The notes beneath the pieces are model-generated. The model did not search any database. It saw only the letters and a list, made by a program, of their open reading frames with translations, and had not been told where the DNA came from. A DNA stretch of 34,442 bases from NCBI GenBank assembly GCA_034436375.1, contig DAOTVS010000282.1, positions 1 through 34,442 on the forward strand. Direction: 5' to 3'. This document shows, one piece after another, positions 22,866 to 30,440 of this stretch. The position numbers and the translations under genes were made by a program. The stretch comes from DAOTVS01 sp034436375 (GTDB taxonomy: Bacteria > Chloroflexota > Anaerolineae > SpSt-313). Each line of letters begins with the position of its first letter. Position 1 is the first letter of the stretch.

Positions 22866-23085
22866 ATGCCTAATTGGGCTCAGTGCACGATGAAAATGCC
22901 CTTCGGCTTCCGGGCGTCATGCTCCGCATGCGGCCGGAACAGGCCTTCTATACGGTGTGGGTCTGTGAGGCGGCCGCACAGCAGCCGCCCCCCACACCCA
23001 CACCCTCTGGGGTAAGGCCGGGCTTGGGTGGAGCGGGCCAGGTAGCAATTGCCCAGCAGGGCCCTGGCGCTATTTTCAGACCAGG
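22866..23085 (-). repeat. ~220-bp dispersed repeat, copy B (inverted relative to copy A)
   Basis: Reverse-complement of 3858-4077 with roughly one mismatch in six. Shared blocks include GGCCTGTTCCGGCCGCATGC and CTGAAAATAGCGCCAGGGCC. The internal 21-bp hairpin of copy A is present but degraded by several changes. It occupies most of the gap before the thioesterase promoter. Confidence 0.85.
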
Positions 23086-23093
23086 TGCACCTG

Positions 23094-23121
23094 TTGACTC
23101 TTCTCCAGGGTGGGCTATACT
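23094..23121 (+). promoter_or_regulatory. Promoter for the thioesterase gene
   Basis: TTGACT at 23094-23099 and TATACT at 23116-23121, 16 bases apart, lie just outside the repeat and about 63 bases before the start codon. Confidence 0.6.
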
Positions 23122-23184
23122 CGCCCTGACTGTGGCCCCCTTCCGGGCCGCCCGCCAAACTACACTCACTGCCGGAGGCTGAAC

Positions 23185-23631
23185 GTGTCTGATACCCGTC
23201 GCCAACCCGATTCCAGCATGTGCTTTGTCTGCGGCCGCGACAACCCCATTGGCCTGCACCTGCAATTCTACGAGGACGGGCAGAAGGTCAAAGCCGACTT
23301 TACCCCCCAGCCCGAGCATCAGGGCTGGCCGGGCGTGGTCCATGGTGGCATCATTTCCACCATCCTCGATGAGACCGTCGGCCGCGCCTGCTTCCTGGTC
23401 GACATGTGGGCCGTCACCGGCCGCATGGAGGTCAAGTTCCGCAAGCCTGTCCCCATCGGTCAGCCTTTCACCTGCGTCGGCGAGATCGTCAAGGTCTACG
23501 GCCGCGGCCTCGAGGCCAAAGGCGAGATCGTCCTCGCCGACGGCACCATCGCCGCTGAGGCCAACGCCACCTATATCAAAATCCCCGACTCGAAACGCCG
23601 CGAGCTGGAGCAAGTCCTCGACCTAAGATAG
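23185..23631 (+). CDS. Hotdog-fold thioesterase (PaaI/4HBT family)
   Basis: A 148-residue hotdog-fold protein. The N-terminal C-F-V-C-G-R-D-N-P-I-G-L-H and central W-P-G-V-V-H-G-G-I-I-S-T-I-L-D-E-T (about 49-65) are typical of PaaI-type acyl-CoA thioesterases. In these the H-G-G and the helix Glu/Asp form the active site. GTG 23185 has GGAGG at 23174-23178; the longer open frame runs back into promoter DNA. The substrate acyl-CoA is not shown. The N-terminal Cys-x2-Cys pair is conserved in one subgroup, without a known role. It converges on the Fe-S/molybdopterin gene across a repeat element. Confidence 0.84.
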   Translation: MSDTRRQPDSSMCFVCGRDNPIGLHLQFYEDGQKVKADFTPQPEHQGWPGVVHGGIISTILDETVGRACFLVDMWAVTGRMEVKFRKPVPIGQPFTCVGEIVKVYGRGLEAKGEIVLADGTIAAEANATYIKIPDSKRRELEQVLDLR

Positions 23632-23635
23632 GTAC

Positions 23636-23921
23636 TGGGGACGGAATGGAACCGCAGATGAACGCAGATAAACGCAGATAGGTTCTCGATCTTTACGGAT
23701 ATGCGACGCTATCGGGAGCAGGTGTTTCCTGGTAATCGTTGACGAGGCGCTTGACATCCACTCTCGGCTGACCAAAGTTGAGCAGCAGGCAGACCTGCAA
23801 GCCCGTGGCTTTATGGCATGAGGTCACCTTATTCAGCTCCATGCCTGCAACCTCCATTGGTTCCCTGATCGTGGATCCATCAGCGTTCATCTGCGTTCAT
23901 CTGTGGTTTCATCCCGTCCCT
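23636..23921. mobile_element. GxxExxY-derived element flanked by inverted CGCAGAT repeats
   Basis: Left end 23636-23682 (GGAACCGCAGATGAACGCAG) and right end 23880-23921 are inverted copies of the same ~40-bp repeat. They bracket a minus-strand remnant of a GxxExxY gene. Family genes of this type are often found embedded in such repeats, so the whole unit may have moved together. The right end supplies the stop codon of the neighbouring Fe-S/molybdopterin gene. Confidence 0.68.
23693..23842 (-). pseudogene. Internally deleted GxxExxY family protein
   Basis: The frame begins M-E-L-N-K-V-T, the usual opening of GxxExxY proteins. It jumps after a few residues to K-A-T-G-L-Q-V-C-L-L-L-N-F-G-Q-P, then K-R-L-V, the usual family ending. 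The central ~80 residues, including the G-x2-E-x2-Y motif and the nuclease-like core, are missing. A longer frame starts in the repeat at 23890 (M-N-A-D-G). Intact members are about 125 residues. It is almost certainly non-functional. Confidence 0.75.
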
Positions 23922-26654
23922 GATCTTCTCAGTTCTGGCGGGCAGCTCGCGCACGCGCACGCGGACGGCGTCATAGATGGCATTGATGATAGCCGGAGCG
24001 GTAGCCGAGGCAGGCAACTCCGCCATGCCCTTGGCGCCCAGGGGGCCCTGCGAGTGAGGGTTTTCCACCAAAAGCACCTTGATCTCCGGCGCCTGCTCCG
24101 CGGTAGGCAGGCCCAGCTTGCGCAGGGTATCGGTCACCACCTGGCCCTGGCGCAGCACAAACTCTTCCGACAGGGCATAGCCCAGCCCCATCACCACCCC
24201 GCCTTCGATCTGTCCCTCCACCGACTGCGGGTTCAGAATACGCCCCGCATCGTGGGCGGCGATGATTTTGAGCACCTGCACGCGGCCCGTTGCCTCTTCC
24301 ACCGCCACCATCGCCGCCTGGGCGCCGAAACAGTAGGCAAAGTGCAGGCGGCCCTGCGCCGGGTCCGCGGGCTCGCCCTCACCGGGCCGGTAGGGGGCAG
24401 TCGCCGGCGCCCGATAGTGGCTGTGCGCCCGGATGGGGTCGCTCTGCACCGCCAACTCCGCCAGGGTCAGCAGGGGTTGGCCATCCTTGAGCAGGATGAT
24501 CCGCCCGGCGCGCAGGTCCAGATCCGCTGCCGGCCGCCTCAGGAGCGCCCCGGCCGCCTCCAGACACTGTGCGCGCCACGCCTGCGCCGCCTGCAGCACG
24601 GCATTGCCGGTGATGAACGTTTCGCGCGAGGCTGTCGTCATGGCGCCGGGTGGGTCCAGAGCGGTGTCGCCCGCGTGTACCCGGATTGCCGCCAGGGGCA
24701 CGCCCGTCACCTCGCTCGCGATCTGCGCCATGGCCGTCTCCGCCCCCTGCCCCAGGTCCGCGCAGCCCACGCGCACCCACAACGTCCCTTCGGGCGCCAG
24801 CTCCACGGCCGCCTCGGCCTCATCGTTCGCCCCGCCGCCAAGGCCCACATTCTTGTAGGCGCTCGCCACGCCTATGCCGATCTTCCAACCAGGCAGGGGC
24901 GCGGGCCTTGGCGTGCGTGCCAGCTCCTGCTCAACGGCCTCCAACGTCGCCAGAGCGCCCACGCTCTCCTCCAGCAGGTCGCCCGTGCCGGTGAGGCTCC
25001 CCGGCCGCAGGGCATTCTTGCGGCGCAGCGCAAAGGGGTCCATCCCCAGCCGCCGGGCCAGCTCGTCCATCTGCACTTCTGCCGCAAAAGTCACCTGCGG
25101 GTTGCCGAAACCGCGCATGGCCCCAGCCATCACGTTGTTCGTATAGGCGGCATAGGCGTCGATGCGCACGTGGGGGATCTCATAGGGCCCCGTGCCGAAG
25201 CTCGCCGAGCGGAAGAGCACCGACGGCCCCAGCGAGGCATAGGCGCCCGTGTCGGCATAGATGGTCGCCTCCAGCGCCACCAGCCGGCCGTCGCGCATGG
25301 CCCCGGTCCGGTAGTGCAGCACCTCGGCGTGCCGCTTGGTCGAAACGCGCAGCGACTCGGCCCGCGAGAGGACCATCTTGACCGGCCGCCCCGTGCGCAC
25401 CGCCCCCAGCGCCGCCAGGATCTGCAGGGTGATATCCTCCTTGCCCCCAAACGCGCCGCCTACGGGCATGTGCACCACACGCACGCGCTCCAGGGGTAGC
25501 GCGAGCGCCTCTGCCACCTGCTTGCGGTCCAGCCACGGCCCCTGGCTGCCCACGTGCACCGTCACCCCGCCCGCACCGTCGGGCAGGGCCAGCGCCGCCT
25601 CGGGCTCCAGGTAGGCGTGCTCAACAAAAGGGGTACGATAGGCGCCCTCGACAATGACCTCAGCCTGTGCAAAACCGGCCTCCACATCGCCTTTGCGGAT
25701 ATGCACCTGGCGCAGCAGATTGCCATTGGGGTAAAGCTGGGGGGCGCCGGGGCGCAGGGCCGCCTCTGGCGAGTCGACCACCGGCAGCTCGCGCCAGGTC
25801 ACCTCGATCTCCCGCAACGCCGCCTCGGCCTGGGCCTCCGTCTCGGCATAGGCGGCGGCCACCGCATCGCCCACGGAGCGCACGCGGTCAAAGGCCAACA
25901 CCGGCTGATCGGCCACCATCAGGCCAAAGGTCCTGGCACCGGGCACGTCGGCCGCCGTCAGCACGGCCGCCACACCCGGCATCCGGCGCGCGCGGCTCAC
26001 ATCGATGGCCAGCAATTCCGCATGCGGGTAGGGGCTGCGCAGCACCCGGCCATAGAGCTGCTCGGGCACAGAAAGGTCAGCCGTGAAGCGCAGCTCACCC
26101 GTCGCCCGCTCCAGGCCGCCCAACCGCGGCGCAGGGGCGCCCACCCCACTGCCGGCCTCCTGCAGCAGGCGCCCGCGCGGCACCTGCACGATGCCCGCCC
26201 GCAGCAGCGCGGCCGCCTCGCGCACCGCCGCCAGGATCTTGACGTACCCCGTGCAGCGGCAGAGGTTGTTGGCCAGGGCCCGGCGGACCTGCGCCTCCGT
26301 GGGGTCGGGGTTGGCATCCAAGAGCGCTTTGGCCGCCATGATCATGCCCGGCGTGCAGAAACCACACTGCACCGCCCCTTGATGCACAAAGGCGTATTGC
26401 AGGGCGTGCACGGTCTCGGGCGTGCTCAGGGCCTCGATCGTCTCGATCCGCGCCCCGCCGAGCCGCTCCAGGCGCAGCAGGCAGGCGCGCTCTGCCCTGC
26501 CGTCCACAATCACCGTACAGGCGCCGCAATGCCCCTGGCCACAGCCGTTCTTGGCGCCCGTCAGCCCCAGATCATCACGCAGATAGCTGAGGAGGGTCTG
26601 CCCCTCCACCGCCTCTACCTGCTGCGGGGCGCCGTTGACCGTCAGATCGATCAC
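23880..26654 (-). CDS. Xanthine/aldehyde-oxidoreductase-type molybdenum hydroxylase, Fe-S and Mo subunits fused
   Basis: A 924-residue fusion. The N-terminal [2Fe-2S] domain has Cys38, 43, 46 and 58 (C-G-Q-G-H-C-G-A-C). A second cluster uses Cys97, 100, 132 and 134 (Q-C-G-F-C-T-P-G, N-L-C-R-C-T-G-Y). The molybdopterin-binding part (from about 170) shows V-G-G-A-F-G-G-K-E-D and, near the end, G-A-K-G-M-A-E-L-P with the expected catalytic Glu. There is no FAD domain, as in the ~907-residue Desulfovibrio aldehyde oxidoreductase. GTG 26654 has GAGGAGGA 5 bases upstream. The C-terminal D-G-M-K-P-Q-M-N-A-D-E-R tail and stop are repeat-encoded. Substrate could be a purine or an aldehyde; no Mo-chaperone gene is in the window. 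Confidence 0.9.
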   Translation of the reverse strand: MIDLTVNGAPQQVEAVEGQTLLSYLRDDLGLTGAKNGCGQGHCGACTVIVDGRAERACLLRLERLGGARIETIEALSTPETVHALQYAFVHQGAVQCGFCTPGMIMAAKALLDANPDPTEAQVRRALANNLCRCTGYVKILAAVREAAALLRAGIVQVPRGRLLQEAGSGVGAPAPRLGGLERATGELRFTADLSVPEQLYGRVLRSPYPHAELLAIDVSRARRMPGVAAVLTAADVPGARTFGLMVADQPVLAFDRVRSVGDAVAAAYAETEAQAEAALREIEVTWRELPVVDSPEAALRPGAPQLYPNGNLLRQVHIRKGDVEAGFAQAEVIVEGAYRTPFVEHAYLEPEAALALPDGAGGVTVHVGSQGPWLDRKQVAEALALPLERVRVVHMPVGGAFGGKEDITLQILAALGAVRTGRPVKMVLSRAESLRVSTKRHAEVLHYRTGAMRDGRLVALEATIYADTGAYASLGPSVLFRSASFGTGPYEIPHVRIDAYAAYTNNVMAGAMRGFGNPQVTFAAEVQMDELARRLGMDPFALRRKNALRPGSLTGTGDLLEESVGALATLEAVEQELARTPRPAPLPGWKIGIGVASAYKNVGLGGGANDEAEAAVELAPEGTLWVRVGCADLGQGAETAMAQIASEVTGVPLAAIRVHAGDTALDPPGAMTTASRETFITGNAVLQAAQAWRAQCLEAAGALLRRPAADLDLRAGRIILLKDGQPLLTLAELAVQSDPIRAHSHYRAPATAPYRPGEGEPADPAQGRLHFAYCFGAQAAMVAVEEATGRVQVLKIIAAHDAGRILNPQSVEGQIEGGVVMGLGYALSEEFVLRQGQVVTDTLRKLGLPTAEQAPEIKVLLVENPHSQGPLGAKGMAELPASATAPAIINAIYDAVRVRVRELPARTEKIRDGMKPQMNADER

Positions 26655-26745
26655 CCAGTCCTCCTCATCACGAAAAAGGCCCGGTGCATCACCTGCCCTG
26701 CCGGGGATCGATTAGCAGAGTACTGCCGGTCGGCTTTCCCCCCAG

Positions 26746-27687
26746 CTACCCCTTGAGCGCCCGGTACGTCCTCACAATCACCTCCCAGGCCCGCTCGGGA
26801 TCCTGGCTTGTCTCATTAGTGCCCAGCGAGGCCTTGTAGGCCCAGGTGTAGAGCGCATCGGGGTGCTCGGCGGCTATCAGGCGGCCGGCCTGCTCGATCT
26901 CCTCCTCTCGGCCCCGGGGCAGGCGCCACCCCTGCAGCCACATGAGCGAGCGCTTGCCGTAGCGCCGGCAGACGGCCAACGCCTCGCGAGTGGATTCCGA
27001 CACCCACTCTACGGGGTGATTCATGCATTCCCAGTAGGGGTCGGTGCCGAAGGTATCCAGAGCCGCGATCTGCGCCGTCGGCTCCCAGGCCGCATGGTCG
27101 ATGGGCATGACACAGGTCGAAGTCTCCAGGTCCGCCCGCTGCGCCTTGACGTACTCGCTCATGGCCCGCACATAGCGCGTGATGCTATGCAGCCGGAAGG
27201 CCTGCACCTGCCCGGGTGCAGCCTGCAACAGATCGCCGCCGAAGGTCTTGAGGTACTCCTCTCGGCAGTGGCGGCAGTAGCAATCCTGCACGGTCGGCTC
27301 ATCCCAGAAGAACCCGTCATAGCCTGCAGCCACGCACGTATCCACCATCTCCCGCGCCCGCTGCAACAGCGCCGGGTGATTGGTGCAGCCAATGCCCGTA
27401 CGCGAGCCGTCGCGCCCCACGAGCCAGACATCCGGGTTATCGGTCAGCAAGCGGCTGACCCGCCCACCGCCGAACGCGCAGGCAAAACCCCAAAAGTTGG
27501 CCAGGATGCGCAGGCCCAGGTCGTGGGCGATCGCTGGCGCAAACCGCACCTTGCCCTGCAGAATGTGAAAATCGTTCTCCGCAAGAGTAATGAGCAGCTC
27601 ATCGCAGCCTATGGCGCGAATGTCGGCCAGGTCCAGCCGCAGGTGCTCCGGCAGAAAAGCCCCGATGTAAGCGATACCCAGTTTCAC
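26746..27687 (-). CDS. TIM-barrel glycoside-hydrolase-like protein
   Basis: A 313-residue protein with a barrel-like alternation of strands and helices. Around residues 123-136, G-Y-D-G-F-F-W-D-E-P-T-V and then D-C-Y-C-R-H-C resemble the catalytic-acid strand of GH-like barrels that read Y-x-N-E/D-P. I do not recognise a defined GH family. The GTG start overlaps the isomerase stop by 4 bases (GTGA), with a GGAGG ribosome site, so the two are translationally coupled. Linked isomerase and Gfo/Idh genes suggest a shared sugar-handling pathway. It could instead be a non-enzymatic barrel. Confidence 0.68.
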   Translation of the reverse strand: MKLGIAYIGAFLPEHLRLDLADIRAIGCDELLITLAENDFHILQGKVRFAPAIAHDLGLRILANFWGFACAFGGGRVSRLLTDNPDVWLVGRDGSRTGIGCTNHPALLQRAREMVDTCVAAGYDGFFWDEPTVQDCYCRHCREEYLKTFGGDLLQAAPGQVQAFRLHSITRYVRAMSEYVKAQRADLETSTCVMPIDHAAWEPTAQIAALDTFGTDPYWECMNHPVEWVSESTREALAVCRRYGKRSLMWLQGWRLPRGREEEIEQAGRLIAAEHPDALYTWAYKASLGTNETSQDPERAWEVIVRTYRALKG

Positions 27688-28517
27688 TTGTATCCCTCCA
27701 GGATCCCTTCCAGGAACCGCTTGCCCGCCTGGATATCGGCGATCTGCCGGGGGCCACTGATCTCGCGCTCGATCGTCAGCGCCCCCTCATAGCCAAGGGC
27801 GACGAGCTTGCCGATGAGGGCCGGGAAATTGACGCGCCCCTGGCCCAACGGCTTTTCCTGCCCCAGGTGACGGCCCTCGGTCGGGTATTCGCCGTCCTTG
27901 GCGTGCACCCCACGCACAAAGGGGCCGATGATATCCAGCGCATCCACTGGGTTGGCCTTGCCATAGAGAAGGAGATTGGCCGGGTCCAGGTTCACCCCCA
28001 GGTTGGCGGCGCCGACATCTTGCATGGTGCGCAACAGCGTGACCGGTGTCTCCTGACCCGTCTCGAACCAAAAACCCTGGCCGTTGGCTGCGCAGTGCGC
28101 GGCGATCTCTTTCAGCGCCTGCACGACCCCTGCATAGTCGGGGTCAGCAGGGTTCTCGGGAATAAAGCCCACGTGCGTGGTGATGCTGCGGATGCCCGTG
28201 CGGCGCGCGAAATCGGAGCCACGCTTGAGCGCGAGCAGGCGCCGCGCCCGCGTAGCCGGCGGCACCAGGCCGATCGTGCTCGGCCCCTCGATGAAATCCC
28301 ACACATAGCGGCCGGGCGCGCCCGTCCAGAGGGTGGTGATCTCGACACTGTACCGTCTCATGGCATCCACCACTTCCTCGGCTGCCGCATCGGTAAACAG
28401 GTCATCGTGCCAGCAGGTCATCTGGCAGGTCGGAAAACCCAGCTCGTGCACCCGACGCAGCGCCTCATCGGCGCCTTCCTCCAGACGTGCCATCACACCG
28501 AGCCGAATCTTGGACAT
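27684..28517 (-). CDS. Sugar phosphate isomerase/epimerase (xylose isomerase-like TIM barrel)
   Basis: A 277-residue barrel of the AP-endonuclease-2/sugar-isomerase superfamily. Candidate metal ligands are the Glu in G-F-W-F-E-T-G-Q-E, the Asp in N-L-D-P-A-N, the His in G-V-H-A-K-D-G and the Glu in T-I-E-R-E. All four expected positions are filled. GGAGG precedes ATG 28517. A short palindromic repeat separates it from the Gfo/Idh gene upstream, and the glycosidase-like gene overlaps its stop. Such enzymes often work with Gfo/Idh dehydrogenases on inositols or unusual sugars; the substrate here is unknown. Confidence 0.86.
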   Translation of the reverse strand: MSKIRLGVMARLEEGADEALRRVHELGFPTCQMTCWHDDLFTDAAAEEVVDAMRRYSVEITTLWTGAPGRYVWDFIEGPSTIGLVPPATRARRLLALKRGSDFARRTGIRSITTHVGFIPENPADPDYAGVVQALKEIAAHCAANGQGFWFETGQETPVTLLRTMQDVGAANLGVNLDPANLLLYGKANPVDALDIIGPFVRGVHAKDGEYPTEGRHLGQEKPLGQGRVNFPALIGKLVALGYEGALTIEREISGPRQIADIQAGKRFLEGILEGYK

Positions 28518-28539
28518 GGCTGCCTCCGCTCCTATGGAA

Positions 28540-28572
28540 AGACTTCCGAAGTCTCGGAGACTTTGGAAGTCT
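28540..28572. repeat. AGACTTCCGAAGTCT double palindrome
   Basis: AGACTTCCGAAGTCT (28540-28554) and AGACTTTGGAAGTCT (28558-28572) are each self-complementary and are also nearly inverted copies of each other. It occupies the gap between two genes of the same strand. The plan is the same as that of the TTGTAGTG elements. Confidence 0.8.
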
Positions 28573-28580
28573 GTTCTCTG

Positions 28581-29588
28581 CTACAGGCTGACGACCTGAC
28601 CCGTCTCAAGAGACCGCTTCACGGCCATAGCGATCTCCAATACCTCGCGCGCCTGGCGCAGCGTGGCGATCTGGACCGGCTCTCCGCGCACCAGGCAGCC
28701 GATAAAGTACTCGATCTCAGTCTGATAGGGGTTATGGCGCGGGTATTCCGGGCAAGATGGGGCCTGACCGGCGCAGTAATAGACCAGGTCCCCGGCGGAA
28801 GAGGCTGCCGCCTGCGGATCCACCGTCACGGCCGCTGCCGGGTACTGCACGCACCCTTTATCGCCCAGCAGGCGGATCGTCGCGGTAAAGGGATAGCTGG
28901 CCGGGAACATAAAGCTCGCCTCGGCCGTGGCCTTGAGGTCGCCGTAATCCAGGGCAGAGAGCACCTGGTCCCACCCCCCCTGCTCCGAGGCCAGGCCGGC
29001 CGCGTACACCCGCTGCGGCCGGCCAAAGAGATGGTAGAGGTAATCCAGGTCATGGATATGCAGGTCCAGCAGGGCGCCGCCGCTGAGCTTGGGGTCGCGG
29101 AACCAGCTCCCCCAAGTTGGCCCGGATGACAAACGCTGCAGTTGCGCTGTCAGTGGCCGCCCCAGCTCCCCCCGGTCCAGCAGGTCCTTGATCAACTGAT
29201 AGTGCGCCGTAAAGCGCACCACTTGGGCGATCATGCCCTGCACGCCGGCCCCTTCCACCGCCGCGATCATGCGATCCACATCGTGCACGCCAAGCGCCAC
29301 CGGCTTTTCGCAGAGCACGTGCTTGCCCCCCCGCGCCGCATCGATCACTGCCTGTGCATGCAGATACGTCGGCAAGCAGATGTCGATCACATCGATCGTC
29401 GGGTCGCTCACCAGCGACTGGCCGTCATAGCACGCCCGCGCGCCGTGCTTGGCCGCCAGCTTGTCGGCCCTCTCGGGCAATGTGTCACACACTGCCACCA
29501 GCTCGGCCTCGGGGATCTCGGCATACGCGTCGGCATGCACCGCGGCGATCCCCCCCGCCCCATACAGACCTACCCGGATCTTGCCCAT
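28581..29588 (-). CDS. Gfo/Idh/MocA family NAD(P)-dependent oxidoreductase
   Basis: A 335-residue dehydrogenase. A Rossmann domain opens with G-L-Y-G-A-G-G-I-A (residues 7-15). The catalytic-Lys motif C-E-K-P-V is near residue 93. A C-terminal alpha/beta domain contains G-G-A-L-L-D-L-H-I-H-D, the usual His/Asp region. It oxidises or reduces a sugar, inositol or related polyol with NAD(P). It is first in a run of three tightly spaced minus-strand genes, with the isomerase and glycosidase-like protein downstream. The leader upstream carries the second TGACAGGT repeat. The specific substrate is not evident. Confidence 0.9.
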   Translation of the reverse strand: MGKIRVGLYGAGGIAAVHADAYAEIPEAELVAVCDTLPERADKLAAKHGARACYDGQSLVSDPTIDVIDICLPTYLHAQAVIDAARGGKHVLCEKPVALGVHDVDRMIAAVEGAGVQGMIAQVVRFTAHYQLIKDLLDRGELGRPLTAQLQRLSSGPTWGSWFRDPKLSGGALLDLHIHDLDYLYHLFGRPQRVYAAGLASEQGGWDQVLSALDYGDLKATAEASFMFPASYPFTATIRLLGDKGCVQYPAAAVTVDPQAAASSAGDLVYYCAGQAPSCPEYPRHNPYQTEIEYFIGCLVRGEPVQIATLRQAREVLEIAMAVKRSLETGQVVSL

Positions 29589-29674
29589 GATCTTAGCCCC
29601 TTTTCATCTAGATGAGACCAGGTCGGACTTTTCGCCAAAGGATCGGCCTGGATCGCTCGCCAAGGTAATCGCTG

Positions 29675-29700
29675 TGACAGGTCTAAGGCCTGTCAGGTCT
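29675..29700. repeat. Palindromic TGACAGGT repeat, copy 2
   Basis: TGACAGGTCTAAGGCCTGTC followed by AGGTCT has the same arms and tail as 457-484. It lies between cysC and the Gfo/Idh gene. Confidence 0.65.
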
Positions 29701-29713
29701 CACAAAGCCGGAT

Positions 29714-30256
29714 CTAGCCGAGATATCCCAGTTCCTCGAGCGCCCTGATCAGCTTGTGCGCACTCTCCTCGACCGTTTCGTTAGCCGTCTCGAGCACGAC
29801 TTCGGGCTTTTCCGGCGGCTCGTAGGGGTCCGAAACACCCGTAAAGCCCTGGATCTCGCCCCGTAGCGCCTTTTGGTAGAGGCCCTTGACATCGCGCGCC
29901 GCGCAGACCTCGACCGGGGCATTCACATACACCTCGACAAAGCGCCCCCCTACCATCTGGCGCACTTCATTGCGGACCGAGCGGTAGGGCGAAATTGCCG
30001 CGGCAATCGCGACCACACCGTTGCGGCTCAGCAACTGGCACACAAAGCCGATGCGGCGGATATTGGTATCACGGTCTTCTTTGCTGAAACCCAACCCTTT
30101 GCTCAGATTCTGGCGCACCACATCGCCATCCAGCACCTCCACCTTGTGCCCGCGACGCCGCAGCTCGGCCGCCACCACATTGGCCACCGTTGTCTTGCCC
30201 GCGCCCGAAAGCCCGGTGAACCAGATCGTATAACCCTGTCCGTTGTTGCAGCTCAT
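29714..30256 (-). CDS. cysC: Adenylylsulfate (APS) kinase
   Basis: A 180-residue APS kinase that phosphorylates APS at the 3'-OH to make PAPS. The P-loop G-L-S-G-A-G-K-T-T is at about residues 15-23. F-S-K-E-D-R-D-T-N-I-R-R-I-G (about 57-70) matches the APS-binding segment, and Y-E-P-P-E-K-P-E is near 145. ATG 30256 has an AAGGAAAG ribosome site. It follows sat and the phosphatase-superfamily gene on the same strand, though a repeat pair of ~160 bases separates it. PAPS may serve sulfotransferases or assimilation; no PAPS reductase is seen. Confidence 0.94.
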   Translation of the reverse strand: MSCNNGQGYTIWFTGLSGAGKTTVANVVAAELRRRGHKVEVLDGDVVRQNLSKGLGFSKEDRDTNIRRIGFVCQLLSRNGVVAIAAAISPYRSVRNEVRQMVGGRFVEVYVNAPVEVCAARDVKGLYQKALRGEIQGFTGVSDPYEPPEKPEVVLETANETVEESAHKLIRALEELGYLG

Positions 30257-30281
30257 GTAGTCTTTCCTTGGGAAACAGAAC

Positions 30282-30440
30282 GCGGGATGGAACCGCAGAC
30301 GAACGCAGATAAACGCAGATGGAATTACGCTTATCTGCCCCTACTCAATAGTGCAGACAGGTGGTTACCATGGATGGAACTGCAGGAGCATCCGAACATC
30401 CGCGTTCATCAGGGTTCATCTGCGGTTCCATCCCGTCCAT
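30282..30440. repeat. Inverted pair of CGCAGAT repeats with a short centre
   Basis: 30282-30324 (GGATGGAACCGCAGACGAAC, then GCAGATAAACGCAGATGG) and 30398-30440 are inverted copies of the repeat also seen at 9326, 23636 and 23880. The 73-base centre has no recognisable coding. The right end touches the phosphodiesterase stop codon. It looks like an emptied version of the GxxExxY element at 23636-23921. Confidence 0.8.

Noticed and set aside
25554..26756. 400-codon plus-strand frame opposite the molybdenum hydroxylase
   Set aside because: The minus strand carries the two Fe-S motifs and the molybdopterin signature; this frame is a GC-rich shadow.
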